Below are positions 8,902-17,344 of a stretch of 64,000 bases of DNA, piece by piece. This DNA comes from Pseudomonas sp. DTU_2021_1001937_2_SI_NGA_ILE_001 (GTDB lineage: Bacteria > Pseudomonadota > Gammaproteobacteria > Pseudomonadales > Pseudomonadaceae): the NCBI RefSeq assembly GCF_032463525.1, contig NZ_CP135971.1, positions 3,162,001 to 3,226,000 on the forward strand. Direction: 5' to 3'. Under the pieces are notes generated by a model. The model saw nothing but the letters and a program-made list of their open reading frames with translations. It was not told the DNA's origin and made no database searches. The position numbers were made by a program, and so were the translations under genes. Each line of letters starts with the position of its first letter. The stretch's first letter is position 1.

Positions 8902-10383
8902 TCAATCCTGGGCGGTCTGCTCGGCCAAAGCCACGGCGCGGAACATGGCGCGGCGCTTGTTGATGGTTTCTTCCCATTCCAGCGCCGGCACCGAGTCGGC
9001 AACGATGCCGCCACCGGCCTGCACATGCAGTTCACCGTTCTTGATCACCGCCGTGCGGATGGCAATCGCGGTGTCCATGTTGCCGTTCCACGCCATGTAG
9101 CCCACCGCACCGCCGTACACGCCGCGCTTGACCGGCTCCAGCTCGTCGATGATTTCCATGGCACGGATCTTCGGCGCACCCGACAGCGTGCCGGCCGGCA
9201 GAATGGCGCGCAGGGCATCCATGGCGGTCAGGCCGCTCTTCAACTGGCCGGTGACGTTGGAAACGATGTGCATCACATTGGAATAACGCTCGATGACCAT
9301 CTTCTCGGTCAAGCGCACGCTGCCGATCTCCGAAACCCGCCCGGTGTCATTGCGACCCAGGTCAATGAGCATCAGGTGCTCGGCGATTTCCTTGTCGTCT
9401 GACAGCAGGTCTTCTTCCAGGGCGCGGTCGGCTTCCTCGGTGGCGCCACGCGGGCGGGTACCGGCGATAGGCCTTACGGTGACCAGGTTGTCTTCGACGC
9501 GCACCAGCACTTCCGGCGAGCTGCCCACCACATGGAAGTCACCGAAGTTGAAGAAGTACATGTACGGCGTGGGGTTGAAGCAGCGCAGCGCACGGTACAG
9601 ATCGATGGGCGCGGCCTTGAAGTCGATGGACATGCGCTGCGACGGCACCACCTGCATCACGTCGCCGGCGAGGATGTACTGCTTGATGCTGTCTACGGCG
9701 CGCTCGTAATCGCCCTGGGTGTAGCTGGAGCGGAACGCCGGCTCGGCGGCTGGCGGACGCGACAGGTCCAGGCCACGGCGCGGGGTAATCGGCTGGCGCA
9801 GTTTTTCCAGCAGGCCATCGAGCTGCGCCAGACCGTTTTCATAGGCCTGGGGCTGAGCGGGGTCGGCCAGAACGATGGCGTGCATCTTGCCGGCCAGATT
9901 GTCGAACACCACCACGGCGTCGGACACCATCAGCAGGATGTCCGGCACGCCCAACGGGTCCGGGTTTGGGCAATGCGCCAGGCGCTTCTCGACGTAGCGC
10001 ACGCAGTCGTAGCCGAAGTAGCCCACCAGGCCGCCGTTGAAGCGCGGCAGACCCGGCAAGGTCGGGACGTTGTAGCGAGCCTTGAAGGTCTCGACGAAGG
10101 CCAGCGGGTCTTCGACTTCCAGGCTCTCGGTCTCCACCCCATCGACAGTGACGCTGACCTTGTAGCCATGTACCCGCAGCACCGTGCGGCACGGCAGGCC
10201 GATGATCGAGTAACGGCCCCATTTCTCGCCGCCCTGCACCGACTCCAGCAGATAGGAGTTCGGCTGGTCGGCCAGCTTCAGGTAGATGGACAGGGGGGTG
10301 TCGAAGTCGGCCAGGGTGTCGAAGGCCAGGGGAATGCGGTTATAGCCTTCAGCGGCCAGACGCAGGAATTCTTCGCGGTTCAT
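8902..10383 (-). CDS. trpE: Anthranilate synthase component I
   Basis: Converts chorismate to anthranilate with ammonia from TrpG. The 493-aa protein has the N-terminal feedback-site motif YLLES (tryptophan binding) and the chorismate-binding core: [65 protein letters not shown], and [15 protein letters not shown] lies 6 bases before the ATG. As in other pseudomonads it is not linked to trpGDC. It is transcribed behind rpe and gph, with the tryptophan-rich leader 70 bp upstream. Confidence 0.96.
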   Translation of the reverse strand: MNREEFLRLAAEGYNRIPLAFDTLADFDTPLSIYLKLADQPNSYLLESVQGGEKWGRYSIIGLPCRTVLRVHGYKVSVTVDGVETESLEVEDPLAFVETFKARYNVPTLPGLPRFNGGLVGYFGYDCVRYVEKRLAHCPNPDPLGVPDILLMVSDAVVVFDNLAGKMHAIVLADPAQPQAYENGLAQLDGLLEKLRQPITPRRGLDLSRPPAAEPAFRSSYTQGDYERAVDSIKQYILAGDVMQVVPSQRMSIDFKAAPIDLYRALRCFNPTPYMYFFNFGDFHVVGSSPEVLVRVEDNLVTVRPIAGTRPRGATEEADRALEEDLLSDDKEIAEHLMLIDLGRNDTGRVSEIGSVRLTEKMVIERYSNVMHIVSNVTGQLKSGLTAMDALRAILPAGTLSGAPKIRAMEIIDELEPVKRGVYGGAVGYMAWNGNMDTAIAIRTAVIKNGELHVQAGGGIVADSVPALEWEETINKRRAMFRAVALAEQTAQD

Positions 10384-10451
10384 GAGTCACCTCGTGGTTC
10401 GGGACAAAGGGTCAAGCAGGCAAACGTGCCGCGCGAGCGGCCGCGAACGAA
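10384..10451 (-). promoter_or_regulatory. trpE leader region between the leader stop and trpE
   Basis: A 68-base spacer in the trpE direction. It contains a GCCGC-TCGC-GCGGC hairpin followed by ACGTTT, the only candidate attenuator here; the T run is short. It matches the position expected for translation-coupled transcription attenuation of trpE. Confidence 0.45.
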
Positions 10452-10496
10452 TCAGGCGCGCCAGCGCCAACGCGCCAGAGCCTTGATGACCTTCAT
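10452..10496 (-). CDS. trpE leader peptide nested in frame at the 3' end of gph
   Basis: [14 protein letters not shown], 14 codons plus stop, with Trp at positions 10 and 12. It is in the same frame as gph and shares its stop codon, so these residues are also the C-terminus of phosphoglycolate phosphatase. The near copy upstream of trpG (12 of 14 identical) supports a leader role. Whether it is initiated independently at 10496 or read only as the end of Gph cannot be decided from sequence; the preceding bases (CGCAAACTCTGG) are a poor ribosome site. Confidence 0.6.
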   Translation of the reverse strand: MKVIKALARWRWRA

Positions 10497-11270
10497 CCAG
10501 AGTTTGCGGGTGACCACCACGATGGAACCTCGTTGCGAGGGCTGTTCGATGTCGGGCAACAGTATCTCAGCGCCCTGGTCCAGGCAACCGGGAATCAGCT
10601 TGCGCAGGTCGTCGATGACCAGCGAGGGCTGCTCTTCGGCAATCGGTCGGCCATGGTTGTAGCCATAGGTCAGGCCCACGCTGGCCACGCCGGCCGCCTT
10701 GGCGGCCTGCACGTCGCTGCGCGAGTCACCGACGAACAGGGCCTGGCCGGCCGATACGCCGGCCAGCGACATGACCTGGAACAAGGCCGCCGGGTCGGGT
10801 TTCTTCTGTGGCAGGGTGTCGCCACCGATGATCCAGCGGAAGAACCGCCCCAGCTTCATTTCATCCAGCAAGGGGGCGACGAAGCGCTCCGGCTTGTTGG
10901 TGATCAGCGCCATCTCGACGCCTTTCTTCTGCAGCCACTTGAGGGTTTCCCGTACACCGGGGTAGACCACGGTGTGTTCGTGCGCCTCGGCATAGGCCTG
11001 CATGAACAGCTCCAGCCCCTGCTCGGCCAGAGCGTCATCGACGCTGTCGTGCTCGATACTGCCAGCCAGGGCACGGCGCACCAGCACCGGCGCACCATTG
11101 CCGACCCAGGCGCGCACCGCCTCCAGGCCGGCTGGCGGCCGCCCCAGGGCGACCAGCATCTTGTCCACCGCCACGGCGAGGTCTGGCACCGAGTCCACCA
11201 GGGTGCCGTCCAGGTCGAACATGATCAGCTTCGGCAGCTGACCTGGAAAAAGCTGCTCGAAGCCACTCAT
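10452..11270 (-). CDS. gph: Phosphoglycolate phosphatase
   Basis: HAD-superfamily phosphatase (272 aa) that removes 2-phosphoglycolate formed during DNA repair. Motif I is [11 protein letters not shown] near the N-terminus. Motif II is the Thr in ALITNK, motif III the Lys in KKPDP, and motif IV is FVGDSRSD. The C-terminal 40 residues are an extension beyond the HAD core ending in [10 protein letters not shown], the trpE leader sequence. It overlaps rpe by 4 bp (ATGA) and lies just upstream of trpE. The gph-trpE pairing is also seen in E. coli trpS-gph-rpe contexts. Confidence 0.93.
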   Translation of the reverse strand: MSGFEQLFPGQLPKLIMFDLDGTLVDSVPDLAVAVDKMLVALGRPPAGLEAVRAWVGNGAPVLVRRALAGSIEHDSVDDALAEQGLELFMQAYAEAHEHTVVYPGVRETLKWLQKKGVEMALITNKPERFVAPLLDEMKLGRFFRWIIGGDTLPQKKPDPAALFQVMSLAGVSAGQALFVGDSRSDVQAAKAAGVASVGLTYGYNHGRPIAEEQPSLVIDDLRKLIPGCLDQGAEILLPDIEQPSQRGSIVVVTRKLWMKVIKALARWRWRA

Positions 11271-11941
11271 GAGCGGGCGGACGCCAGTTCGCTGCGCATC
11301 TGCTCGATGACCGCCTTGTAGTCCGGGGCGTTGAAGATCGCCGAACCGGCAACGAAGGTATCGGCACCAGCGGCGGCGATTTCACCGATGTTCTTCACGT
11401 TCACGCCGCCGTCGATTTCCAGGCGGATGTCACGCCCCGAGGCGTCGATCAGCGCACGCGCCTGGCGCAGCTTGTCGAGGGTGCCGGGGATGAACTTCTG
11501 TCCGCCGAAGCCGGGGTTGACGCTCATCAGCAGGATCATGTCGACCTTGTCCATCACGTATTCCAGCACGCTCAGCGGCGTGGCCGGGTTGAATACCAGG
11601 CCGGCCTTGCAACCGCCGTCGCGAATCAGCTGCAGCGAGCGGTCGATGTGCTGGGAGGCTTCAGGGTGGAAGGTGATGTAGGTGGCGCCGGCCTCGATGA
11701 AGTCACCGATGATGCGGTCCACGGGGCTGACCATCAGGTGCACGTCGATGGGCGCAGTCACGCCATATTTGCGCAGCGCGCTGCAGACCATCGGGCCGAT
11801 GGTCAGGTTCGGCACGTAATGGTTGTCCATCACGTCGAAGTGAACGAAGTCGGCTCCAGCGGCGAGTACGTTCTCGACCTCCTGCCCCAGGCGGGCAAAG
11901 TCGGCGGAAAGAATCGATGGAGCAATGACGAAGGGCTGCAT
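11267..11941 (-). CDS. rpe: Ribulose-phosphate 3-epimerase
   Basis: Pentose phosphate epimerase (224 aa, TIM barrel). It has the start APSILSADF (catalytic Asp on the first strand), the metal-binding [28 protein letters not shown], and EIDGGVN motifs. Its stop overlaps the gph start. It is the first gene of rpe-gph-trpE on the minus strand, so promoters should lie in 11942-12070, next to the REP pair there. Confidence 0.95.
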   Translation of the reverse strand: MQPFVIAPSILSADFARLGQEVENVLAAGADFVHFDVMDNHYVPNLTIGPMVCSALRKYGVTAPIDVHLMVSPVDRIIGDFIEAGATYITFHPEASQHIDRSLQLIRDGGCKAGLVFNPATPLSVLEYVMDKVDMILLMSVNPGFGGQKFIPGTLDKLRQARALIDASGRDIRLEIDGGVNVKNIGEIAAAGADTFVAGSAIFNAPDYKAVIEQMRSELASARS

Positions 11942-12003
11942 GGCGCACCTGTTGGCAGAATCACGGTGGCGCGCATTGTACTCCATCATTTCCGGATATG
12001 TCG

Positions 12004-12063
12004 TAGGAGCGGCTTCAGCCGCGAAGCAGCCGAGTCCCATCGCGGGTGAAGCCGCCCCTACTG
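12004..12063. repeat. REP pair (GGAGCGGCTTCAGCCGC type)
   Basis: TAGGAGCGGCTTCAGCCGC begins at 12004 and is followed by an inverted partner (GGTGAAGCCGCCCCTAC) ending at 12062. It lies between rpe and the permease gene. Confidence 0.8.
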
Positions 12064-12072
12064 GTGGCTGCC

Positions 12073-12897
12073 TTACTCCGCCTGGGTACGCAGCTTCTCG
12101 CTGCGCCCGCGCAGCCATTCCAGCACCAGCAGCAGCGCCACGGAGAAGGCGATCAGCAGGGTCGCGGCGGCGGCGATGGTCGGGCTGAGGTTCTCGCGGA
12201 TACCGCTGAACATCTGCCGTGGCAGGGTCGCCTGCTCCGGGCCGGCGAGGAACAGGGTCACCACCACTTCGTCGAACGAGGTGGCAAAGGCAAACAGCGC
12301 GCCGGAAATCACCCCAGGGGCGATCAGTGGCAAGGTCACCCGGCGGAAGGTGGTCAGCGGCGAGGCGCCCAGGCTGGCGGCAGCGCGCACCAGGTTGTGG
12401 TTGAAGCCCTGCAGGGTCGCCGACACGGTGATGATCACGAACGGCACACCCAGCACCGCGTGCACCAGAATCAGCGAGGTGTAGCTGTTGCCCAGGCCCA
12501 GCGGCGCGAAGAACAGGTAGCTGGCGACGCCAACGATCACCACCGGCACCACCATAGGCGAGATCACCAGGGCCATCACCAGCGACTTGCCAGGGAAGTC
12601 GCCACGGGTCAGGCCGATCGACGCGAGGGTGCCGAACACCATGGCCAGCAGGGTCGCCGCCGGGGCGACGATCATGCTGTTCTTCAGGGCTCGCATCCAT
12701 TCGGCCGAGTCGAAGAAGTTCTCGTACCACTGCAGCGAGAAGCCCTGCAGCGGGTAGACCAGAAAGCTGCCGGAGTTGAACGACAGCGGCACGATCACCA
12801 GCACCGGCAAGACCAGGAACAGCAGCACCAGCGCGCAGAGGGTGCGCAGGGCGTAGTACCAGATGCGCTCGATGGGCGAAGTGTAGGGGCTCAGCAT
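12073..12897 (-). CDS. Polyamine-type ABC transporter permease (PotC-like)
   Basis: Inner-membrane permease (274 aa) with about six hydrophobic segments and the binding-protein-dependent permease motif [26 protein letters not shown] (EAA loop) that docks on the ATPase. It is last in a four-gene minus-strand cluster: ATPase, binding protein, permease 1, permease 2. The order and protein types match putrescine/spermidine importers. The spacing to the preceding permease is 11 bp. Confidence 0.88.
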   Translation of the reverse strand: MLSPYTSPIERIWYYALRTLCALVLLFLVLPVLVIVPLSFNSGSFLVYPLQGFSLQWYENFFDSAEWMRALKNSMIVAPAATLLAMVFGTLASIGLTRGDFPGKSLVMALVISPMVVPVVIVGVASYLFFAPLGLGNSYTSLILVHAVLGVPFVIITVSATLQGFNHNLVRAAASLGASPLTTFRRVTLPLIAPGVISGALFAFATSFDEVVVTLFLAGPEQATLPRQMFSGIRENLSPTIAAAATLLIAFSVALLLVLEWLRGRSEKLRTQAE

Positions 12898-12908
12898 GGC
12901 GATTCTCC

Positions 12909-14156
12909 TCAGCTCAAGCGCAGGCGGCTGGCGCCGACCAACCAGCTATAGATCAGGTACAGCAGGATGGTGGCCAGCAGCAGCAGGCCGCCCAGGGCCG
13001 TAGCCATGCCCCAGTTGATGCTGGTGTTGGTGTAGAAGGCCACGAAGTAGCTGACCATCTGGTCGTTGGGGCTGCCCAGCAGCGCCGGGGTGATGTAGTA
13101 GCCGATGGACAGGATGAACACCAGCAGGCAACCGGCACCGATACCGGCGTAGGTCTGCGGGAAGTACACCCGCCAGAAGCTGGCGAACGGGTGGCAGCCC
13201 AGCGAGATGGCCGCACGCATGTAGCTCGGCGAGATGTTCTTCATCACGCTGTAGATCGGCAGAATCATGAACGGCAGCATGATGTGCACCATGGCGATGT
13301 ACACACCCACTCGGTTGAACACCAGCTCCAGCGGCTTATCGATGATGCCCATGGCCATCAGCGCACTGTTGATCAGTCCGCTGGACTGCAGCAGCACAAT
13401 CCACGCCGCGACGCGCACCAGGATCGAGGTCCAGAACGGCAGCAGCACCAGAATCATCAGCAGGTTGCTCTGCCGGGCCGGCAGGCTGGCCAGCAGGTAG
13501 GCCAGCGGGTAGGCCAGCACCAGGCAGAACGCGGTGATCACCAGACCCATCCAGAAGGTACGGGCGAAGATGTCCAGGTAAATGGCCTGGTCCGGTGCCG
13601 CCGGGGCGATTTCGCCGACGTCATCGATGCGATGGTCCAGCGCGGCCAGCAGGTAGTAAGGGGTGACGCTGCTGGTGTTGCGGCGAATGGCTTGCCAGTA
13701 GGCCGGGTCGCCCCAACGCTCGTCCAGCGCTTCCAGGGCATCCTTGTAGGACGCCGGTTCGCTGGCGAATGGCAAGGCCCGTGCGGTCTTGCTCAGCAGG
13801 CTGCGGTAACCGGCCAGCTCCTGGTTCAGGCGCTTGGACAGGTCACCCACGGTGGAATTCTTGCGCGCTTCGGCCAGGTCCAGGCTCAGCGCCTTGTAGG
13901 CCGACTCGGGCGGCAGGCCCTTGCCGTCCCACTTGTCGACTTCGACGATGGTGGTGGGCAGGGCTTCGACGACTTCCGGGTTGCCGACACTCTTGTACAG
14001 CAGCGCAGCGATGGGCACCAGGAAGACCAGAAGCAGGAAGATAACCAGCGGCGCGATCAATGCCTGAGCCTTGAAGCGGTTGACCCGCTCGGCACGAGCC
14101 AGACGTTGCTTGAGGGTGGGGCTGGCGCCTTCAGACAGGGGCACGGCGGTGGCCAT
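12909..14156 (-). CDS. Polyamine-type ABC transporter permease (PotB-like)
   Basis: A 415-aa permease, longer than PotB because of an insert of about 130 residues after the first membrane segment (from [16 protein letters not shown] to YLLAALDHR). This long periplasmic-side loop is typical of the Pseudomonas branch of the family. The EAA loop is [25 protein letters not shown]. The start at 14156 ([10 protein letters not shown]) has GGAG 6 bases upstream; the frame is open to 14210 but without support. It follows the binding protein gene after an intercistronic hairpin. Confidence 0.87.
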   Translation of the reverse strand: MATAVPLSEGASPTLKQRLARAERVNRFKAQALIAPLVIFLLLVFLVPIAALLYKSVGNPEVVEALPTTIVEVDKWDGKGLPPESAYKALSLDLAEARKNSTVGDLSKRLNQELAGYRSLLSKTARALPFASEPASYKDALEALDERWGDPAYWQAIRRNTSSVTPYYLLAALDHRIDDVGEIAPAAPDQAIYLDIFARTFWMGLVITAFCLVLAYPLAYLLASLPARQSNLLMILVLLPFWTSILVRVAAWIVLLQSSGLINSALMAMGIIDKPLELVFNRVGVYIAMVHIMLPFMILPIYSVMKNISPSYMRAAISLGCHPFASFWRVYFPQTYAGIGAGCLLVFILSIGYYITPALLGSPNDQMVSYFVAFYTNTSINWGMATALGGLLLLATILLYLIYSWLVGASRLRLS

Positions 14157-14185
14157 AACGAACTCCGAAAAATCCTTGAACGAGA

Positions 14186-14213
14186 GGAGTGCCCCCCTGG
14201 TGGGGAGCACTCC
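14186..14213. promoter_or_regulatory. Intercistronic hairpin between binding protein and permease genes
   Basis: A strong stem, GGAGTGC-CCCC / GGGG-A-GCACTCC (one bulged A), lies between the binding protein stop (14238) and the permease start (14156). No T run follows in the transcribed direction, so it is more likely an mRNA-stability or partial-attenuation element than a full terminator. Such elements usually keep the binding protein in excess over the permeases. Confidence 0.6.
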
Positions 14214-14237
14214 AGGGTCTGACCGGGGTCAGGGGTA

Positions 14238-15269
14238 TTACTTGGCGGCCCAAGCGGTGAAGCGCTGCTCCAGGGATTCGCCGTTGTCGGTCCAGAACGC
14301 CACGTTCATCTGCACCTGGTCCTTGATGTTTTCCGGGGTGGTCGGCATGTCGCCCAGGATGTTCTTGTCCAGCAGTGGCACTGCCTGGGTGTTGGCCGGG
14401 CCGTAGGCGATGTTTTCCGAGTAGGTCTTCTGCTGTTGCGGCTGCAGGCTGAAGGCGATGAATTTCTTCGCCGCTTCGGCGTTCTTCGAGCCCTTCGGAA
14501 TGGCCCAAGCGTCGAAGTCATACACGCCGCCGTTCCAGACCACCTTCAGGTTGCTCTCTTTCTGCACCGCGGCGATCCGGCCGTTGTATGCCGAACTCAT
14601 GACCACGTCGCCGGAGGCCAGATACTGTGGCGGCTGGGCGCCCGCTTCCCACCACTGGATGTAAGGCTTGAGTTCGTCGAGTTTCTTGAACGCGCGATCC
14701 TGGCCGTCTTTGCTGGCCAGTACCTTGTAGACGTCAGCCGGCTTGACGCCGTCGGCCATCAGGGCGAATTCCAGGGTGTACTTGGCGCCCTTGCGCAGGC
14801 CACGCTTGCCCGGGTACTTCTTCACGTCCCAGAAGTCGGCCCAACTGGTCGGTGCGGAGGACACCTTGTCGGCGTTGTAGGCCAGCACGGTGGACCACAC
14901 GAAGAAGCCGGCACCGCAGGTGGTGATGGCGCCGGACACGTAGTCCTCAGCCTTGCCGAACATCTTCGGGTCCAGCTCTTCGAACATGTCTTCGTCACAG
15001 CCGCGCGCCAGCTCCGGGGACTCGACCTCGACCAGGTCCCACGACACGCTCTTGGTGTCGACCATGGTTTTTACCTTGGCCATCTCACCGTTGTATTCGC
15101 CGGCGATGATCTTGCCATTACCCGCTTTTTCCCACGGCGCGTAGAAGGCCTTTTCCTGGGCAGCCTTGTTGGCGCCACCGAAGGAAATGACCGTCAGGTC
15201 GGTTGCCATGGCGTGCGCTGCACACATCATTCCCAGCGTGATAGCGGTGAACTTCAATGGTTTGAGCAT
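14238..15269 (-). CDS. Polyamine-type ABC transporter substrate-binding protein
   Basis: A periplasmic binding protein (343 aa) with a clear signal peptide (MLKPLKFTAITLGMMCAAHAMA, cleavage near residue 22). The PotD/PotF-like fold starts with DLTVISFGGANKAAQEKAFY. Two Cys (RGCDED, TTCGAG) could form a disulfide. The acidic and aromatic lining (WDLVEVESPEL, WWEAGAQPPQY) suits a cationic ligand. Putrescine, spermidine or an amine-like osmolyte are possible; sequence alone does not choose. Confidence 0.87.
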   Translation of the reverse strand: MLKPLKFTAITLGMMCAAHAMATDLTVISFGGANKAAQEKAFYAPWEKAGNGKIIAGEYNGEMAKVKTMVDTKSVSWDLVEVESPELARGCDEDMFEELDPKMFGKAEDYVSGAITTCGAGFFVWSTVLAYNADKVSSAPTSWADFWDVKKYPGKRGLRKGAKYTLEFALMADGVKPADVYKVLASKDGQDRAFKKLDELKPYIQWWEAGAQPPQYLASGDVVMSSAYNGRIAAVQKESNLKVVWNGGVYDFDAWAIPKGSKNAEAAKKFIAFSLQPQQQKTYSENIAYGPANTQAVPLLDKNILGDMPTTPENIKDQVQMNVAFWTDNGESLEQRFTAWAAK

Positions 15270-15334
15270 TTATTCTTCTCTCCACGGGCAGTGTTGGTTA
15301 TGCAAAGGGGGACGATGCTTCGTCTCTATAAGGT

Positions 15335-16459
15335 TTAGTGCACTTGCTCCAGCGGATCGAGCGCGCGGGCGTGCTCGGTCTGCCAGCCGATCGGTACGAC
15401 ATCGCCTACGCGCATGGCGGGGTCGAGTTCGGCAATCGGTTGTTTCACGAAGAAATCGTTCTTGTCGGCCACTTCCATGCGGACACGCACGTGGTCACCC
15501 AGGTAGATGAACTCGGCGACGCGTCCCGAGAAGCGGTTCGCGCAGCTTTCGCTGCGGCCGTTGAGGCTGATGCGCTCGGGGCGAATCGACAGGGTCACCG
15601 GGTCGCCTGGCTGGCCGACGTTCACCGCCAGCGCCTGGACCTTCTCGCCACGGCTGAGCTCGACCACGCAGCGCTCGCCGTCCTGGCTGACCAGGCGGCC
15701 ATTGAGGCGGTTGTTCTCGCCGATGAAGTTGGCCACGAAGGTGTTCTTCGGTGCCTCGTAGAGCGTGCGCGGGTCGTCGATCTGCTGGATCTCGCCCTGA
15801 TGGAACACCGCCACGCGGTCCGACATGGTCAGCGCCTCGCCCTGGTCGTGGGTCACGTAGACCACGGTCACGCCCAGGCGCTGATGCAGGTGCTTGATCT
15901 CCATCTGCATGTGTTCGCGCAGCTGTTTGTCCAACGCCCCCAGCGGCTCGTCCATCAGCACCAGCTGTGGCTCGAACACCAGGGCGCGGGCCAGGGCCAC
16001 ACGCTGCTGCTGGCCGCCGGACATCTGGGTCGGGTAACGGTGGGCGAAGGCGTCGAGCTGGACCATGCCCAGGGCACGCTTGACCTTCTCGCCGATGTCG
16101 GTCTTGCTCAGACCGCGCACCGACAACGGAAAGGCCAGGTTCTCGGCCACGGTCATGTGCGGGAACAGCGCGTAGTTCTGGAACACCATGCCAATGTCGC
16201 GCTTGTGCGGCGGCACGTTGTTGATGGCCCGGCCAGCGAGAAGAATCTGCCCGGCGGTCGGCGTTTCGAAGCCGGCCAGCATCATCAGGCTGGTGGTCTT
16301 GCCCGAGCCCGAGGGGCCGAGCAGGGTCAGGAATTCGCCCTTGCGGATGTCCAGGTTCAGGTCTTTGACGATCAGTGATTCGCCGTCGTAGCTCTTCTGC
16401 ACACCACGAAAGCTGACCAGAACGTCTTTGGCCCCAGCGCTTGAATCGACGTCGCTCAT
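15335..16459 (-). CDS. Polyamine-type ABC transporter ATPase (PotA-like)
   Basis: ABC ATPase (374 aa). The Walker A is GPSGSGKTT, the Q-loop is VFQNYALFPHMTV, the signature is MSGGQQQRVALARAL, Walker B is LVLMDEPLGALD, and the H-loop is VTHDQGEA. A C-terminal TOBE/MOP-type regulatory region follows (SIRPERI to the end), as in PotA and MalK. The start at 16459 (MSDVDSSAG) has AGGTG upstream. It is first in the cluster, so promoters are expected in 16460-16705, where I see only a GTAGGG/CCCTAC hairpin (16573-16588). Confidence 0.9.
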   Translation of the reverse strand: MSDVDSSAGAKDVLVSFRGVQKSYDGESLIVKDLNLDIRKGEFLTLLGPSGSGKTTSLMMLAGFETPTAGQILLAGRAINNVPPHKRDIGMVFQNYALFPHMTVAENLAFPLSVRGLSKTDIGEKVKRALGMVQLDAFAHRYPTQMSGGQQQRVALARALVFEPQLVLMDEPLGALDKQLREHMQMEIKHLHQRLGVTVVYVTHDQGEALTMSDRVAVFHQGEIQQIDDPRTLYEAPKNTFVANFIGENNRLNGRLVSQDGERCVVELSRGEKVQALAVNVGQPGDPVTLSIRPERISLNGRSESCANRFSGRVAEFIYLGDHVRVRMEVADKNDFFVKQPIAELDPAMRVGDVVPIGWQTEHARALDPLEQVH

Positions 16460-16705
16460 TACCCACACCTTTGTTATGACTATGACTGCATGCGTTCAAG
16501 ACTAGTGCAGGCCATAGGCCAGGCAAATCGGGGGCCGGGAGAGAATGAGCTAGGCGGGCTGGAAGGCGTCTTGTAGGGAACGCCCTACACGCATGGCGCG
16601 CATGGATATGCCCCTGACTGCAGGAACTGCCTGGACCACGAAGAGCCCTGCTCCCTCTTGATCCTGGCGCTTTCCACAGGCGTGTCGCTTATGGATATGC
16701 ACCGC

Positions 16706-17344
16706 TCAGAGCAGCTTGTGCTCCATGGCGTACTTGACCAGTTCGGCCACGGAATTGACGTTGAGTTTCTGCATCAGCCGCGCTTTGTGGGTGCTGATGG
16801 TCTTGCTGCTCAACGCCAGTTGCTGGGCGATGTCGTTGACGTTGGCGCCCTGGGCAAGACGCTCGAACACCGAGAACTCACGTTCGGACAACAGTGAGTG
16901 CAGCGGACGGCTGTCGGTCAGCCCCACCTCGAACACCATGCGGTCGGCCAGTGCCGGATCGATGTAGCGGCCCCCGCCCGCCACCCGGCGAATGGCGGTG
17001 AGCAGCAGCGCCGGGTCGCTGTCCTTGGTGGCGTAACCGGCGGCCCCGACCTTCAGGGCACGGGCGGCCATCTGCGCCTCGTCGTGCATCGACAGCATCA
17101 GGATCGCGGGCGGGTTGGCCAGGGCGCGAATGCGTGGGATCGCCTCCAGGCCGTTGACGCCGGGCATGGAGATGTCCAGCAACACCACTTCGCAGGCCAC
17201 ATGACGCAAGGTATCGAGCAACTGCTCGCCATTGCTCGCCTCGCCAGCCACCAGCATGTCTTTGGCCAGGCCGATGAGCTGCTTGATGCCTTCGCGCACG
17301 ATGGTGTGGTCTTCGGCCACGAGTACACGGATCACGGGGCTCAC
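16706..17344 (-). CDS. NarL/FixJ-family response regulator
   Basis: A 212-aa regulator. The receiver domain contains the acidic pair in LVAEDHT, the phosphoacceptor Asp in LLDISMPG, and the conserved Lys in ATKDSD. The LuxR-type helix-turn-helix (LSEREFSVFERLAQGANVNDIAQQLALSSKTISTHKARLMQKL) is C-terminal. Its start overlaps the stop of the sensor kinase by 4 bp, so the pair is coupled. Targets are unknown; the flanking polyamine-type transporter is a natural guess, with no site identified. Confidence 0.92.
   Translation of the reverse strand: MSPVIRVLVAEDHTIVREGIKQLIGLAKDMLVAGEASNGEQLLDTLRHVACEVVLLDISMPGVNGLEAIPRIRALANPPAILMLSMHDEAQMAARALKVGAAGYATKDSDPALLLTAIRRVAGGGRYIDPALADRMVFEVGLTDSRPLHSLLSEREFSVFERLAQGANVNDIAQQLALSSKTISTHKARLMQKLNVNSVAELVKYAMEHKLL

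Noticed and set aside
11942..12730. Fusion of rpe with an upstream open frame
   Set aside because: The upstream part is antisense-frame translation of the permease gene; rpe starts at the ATG at 11941.
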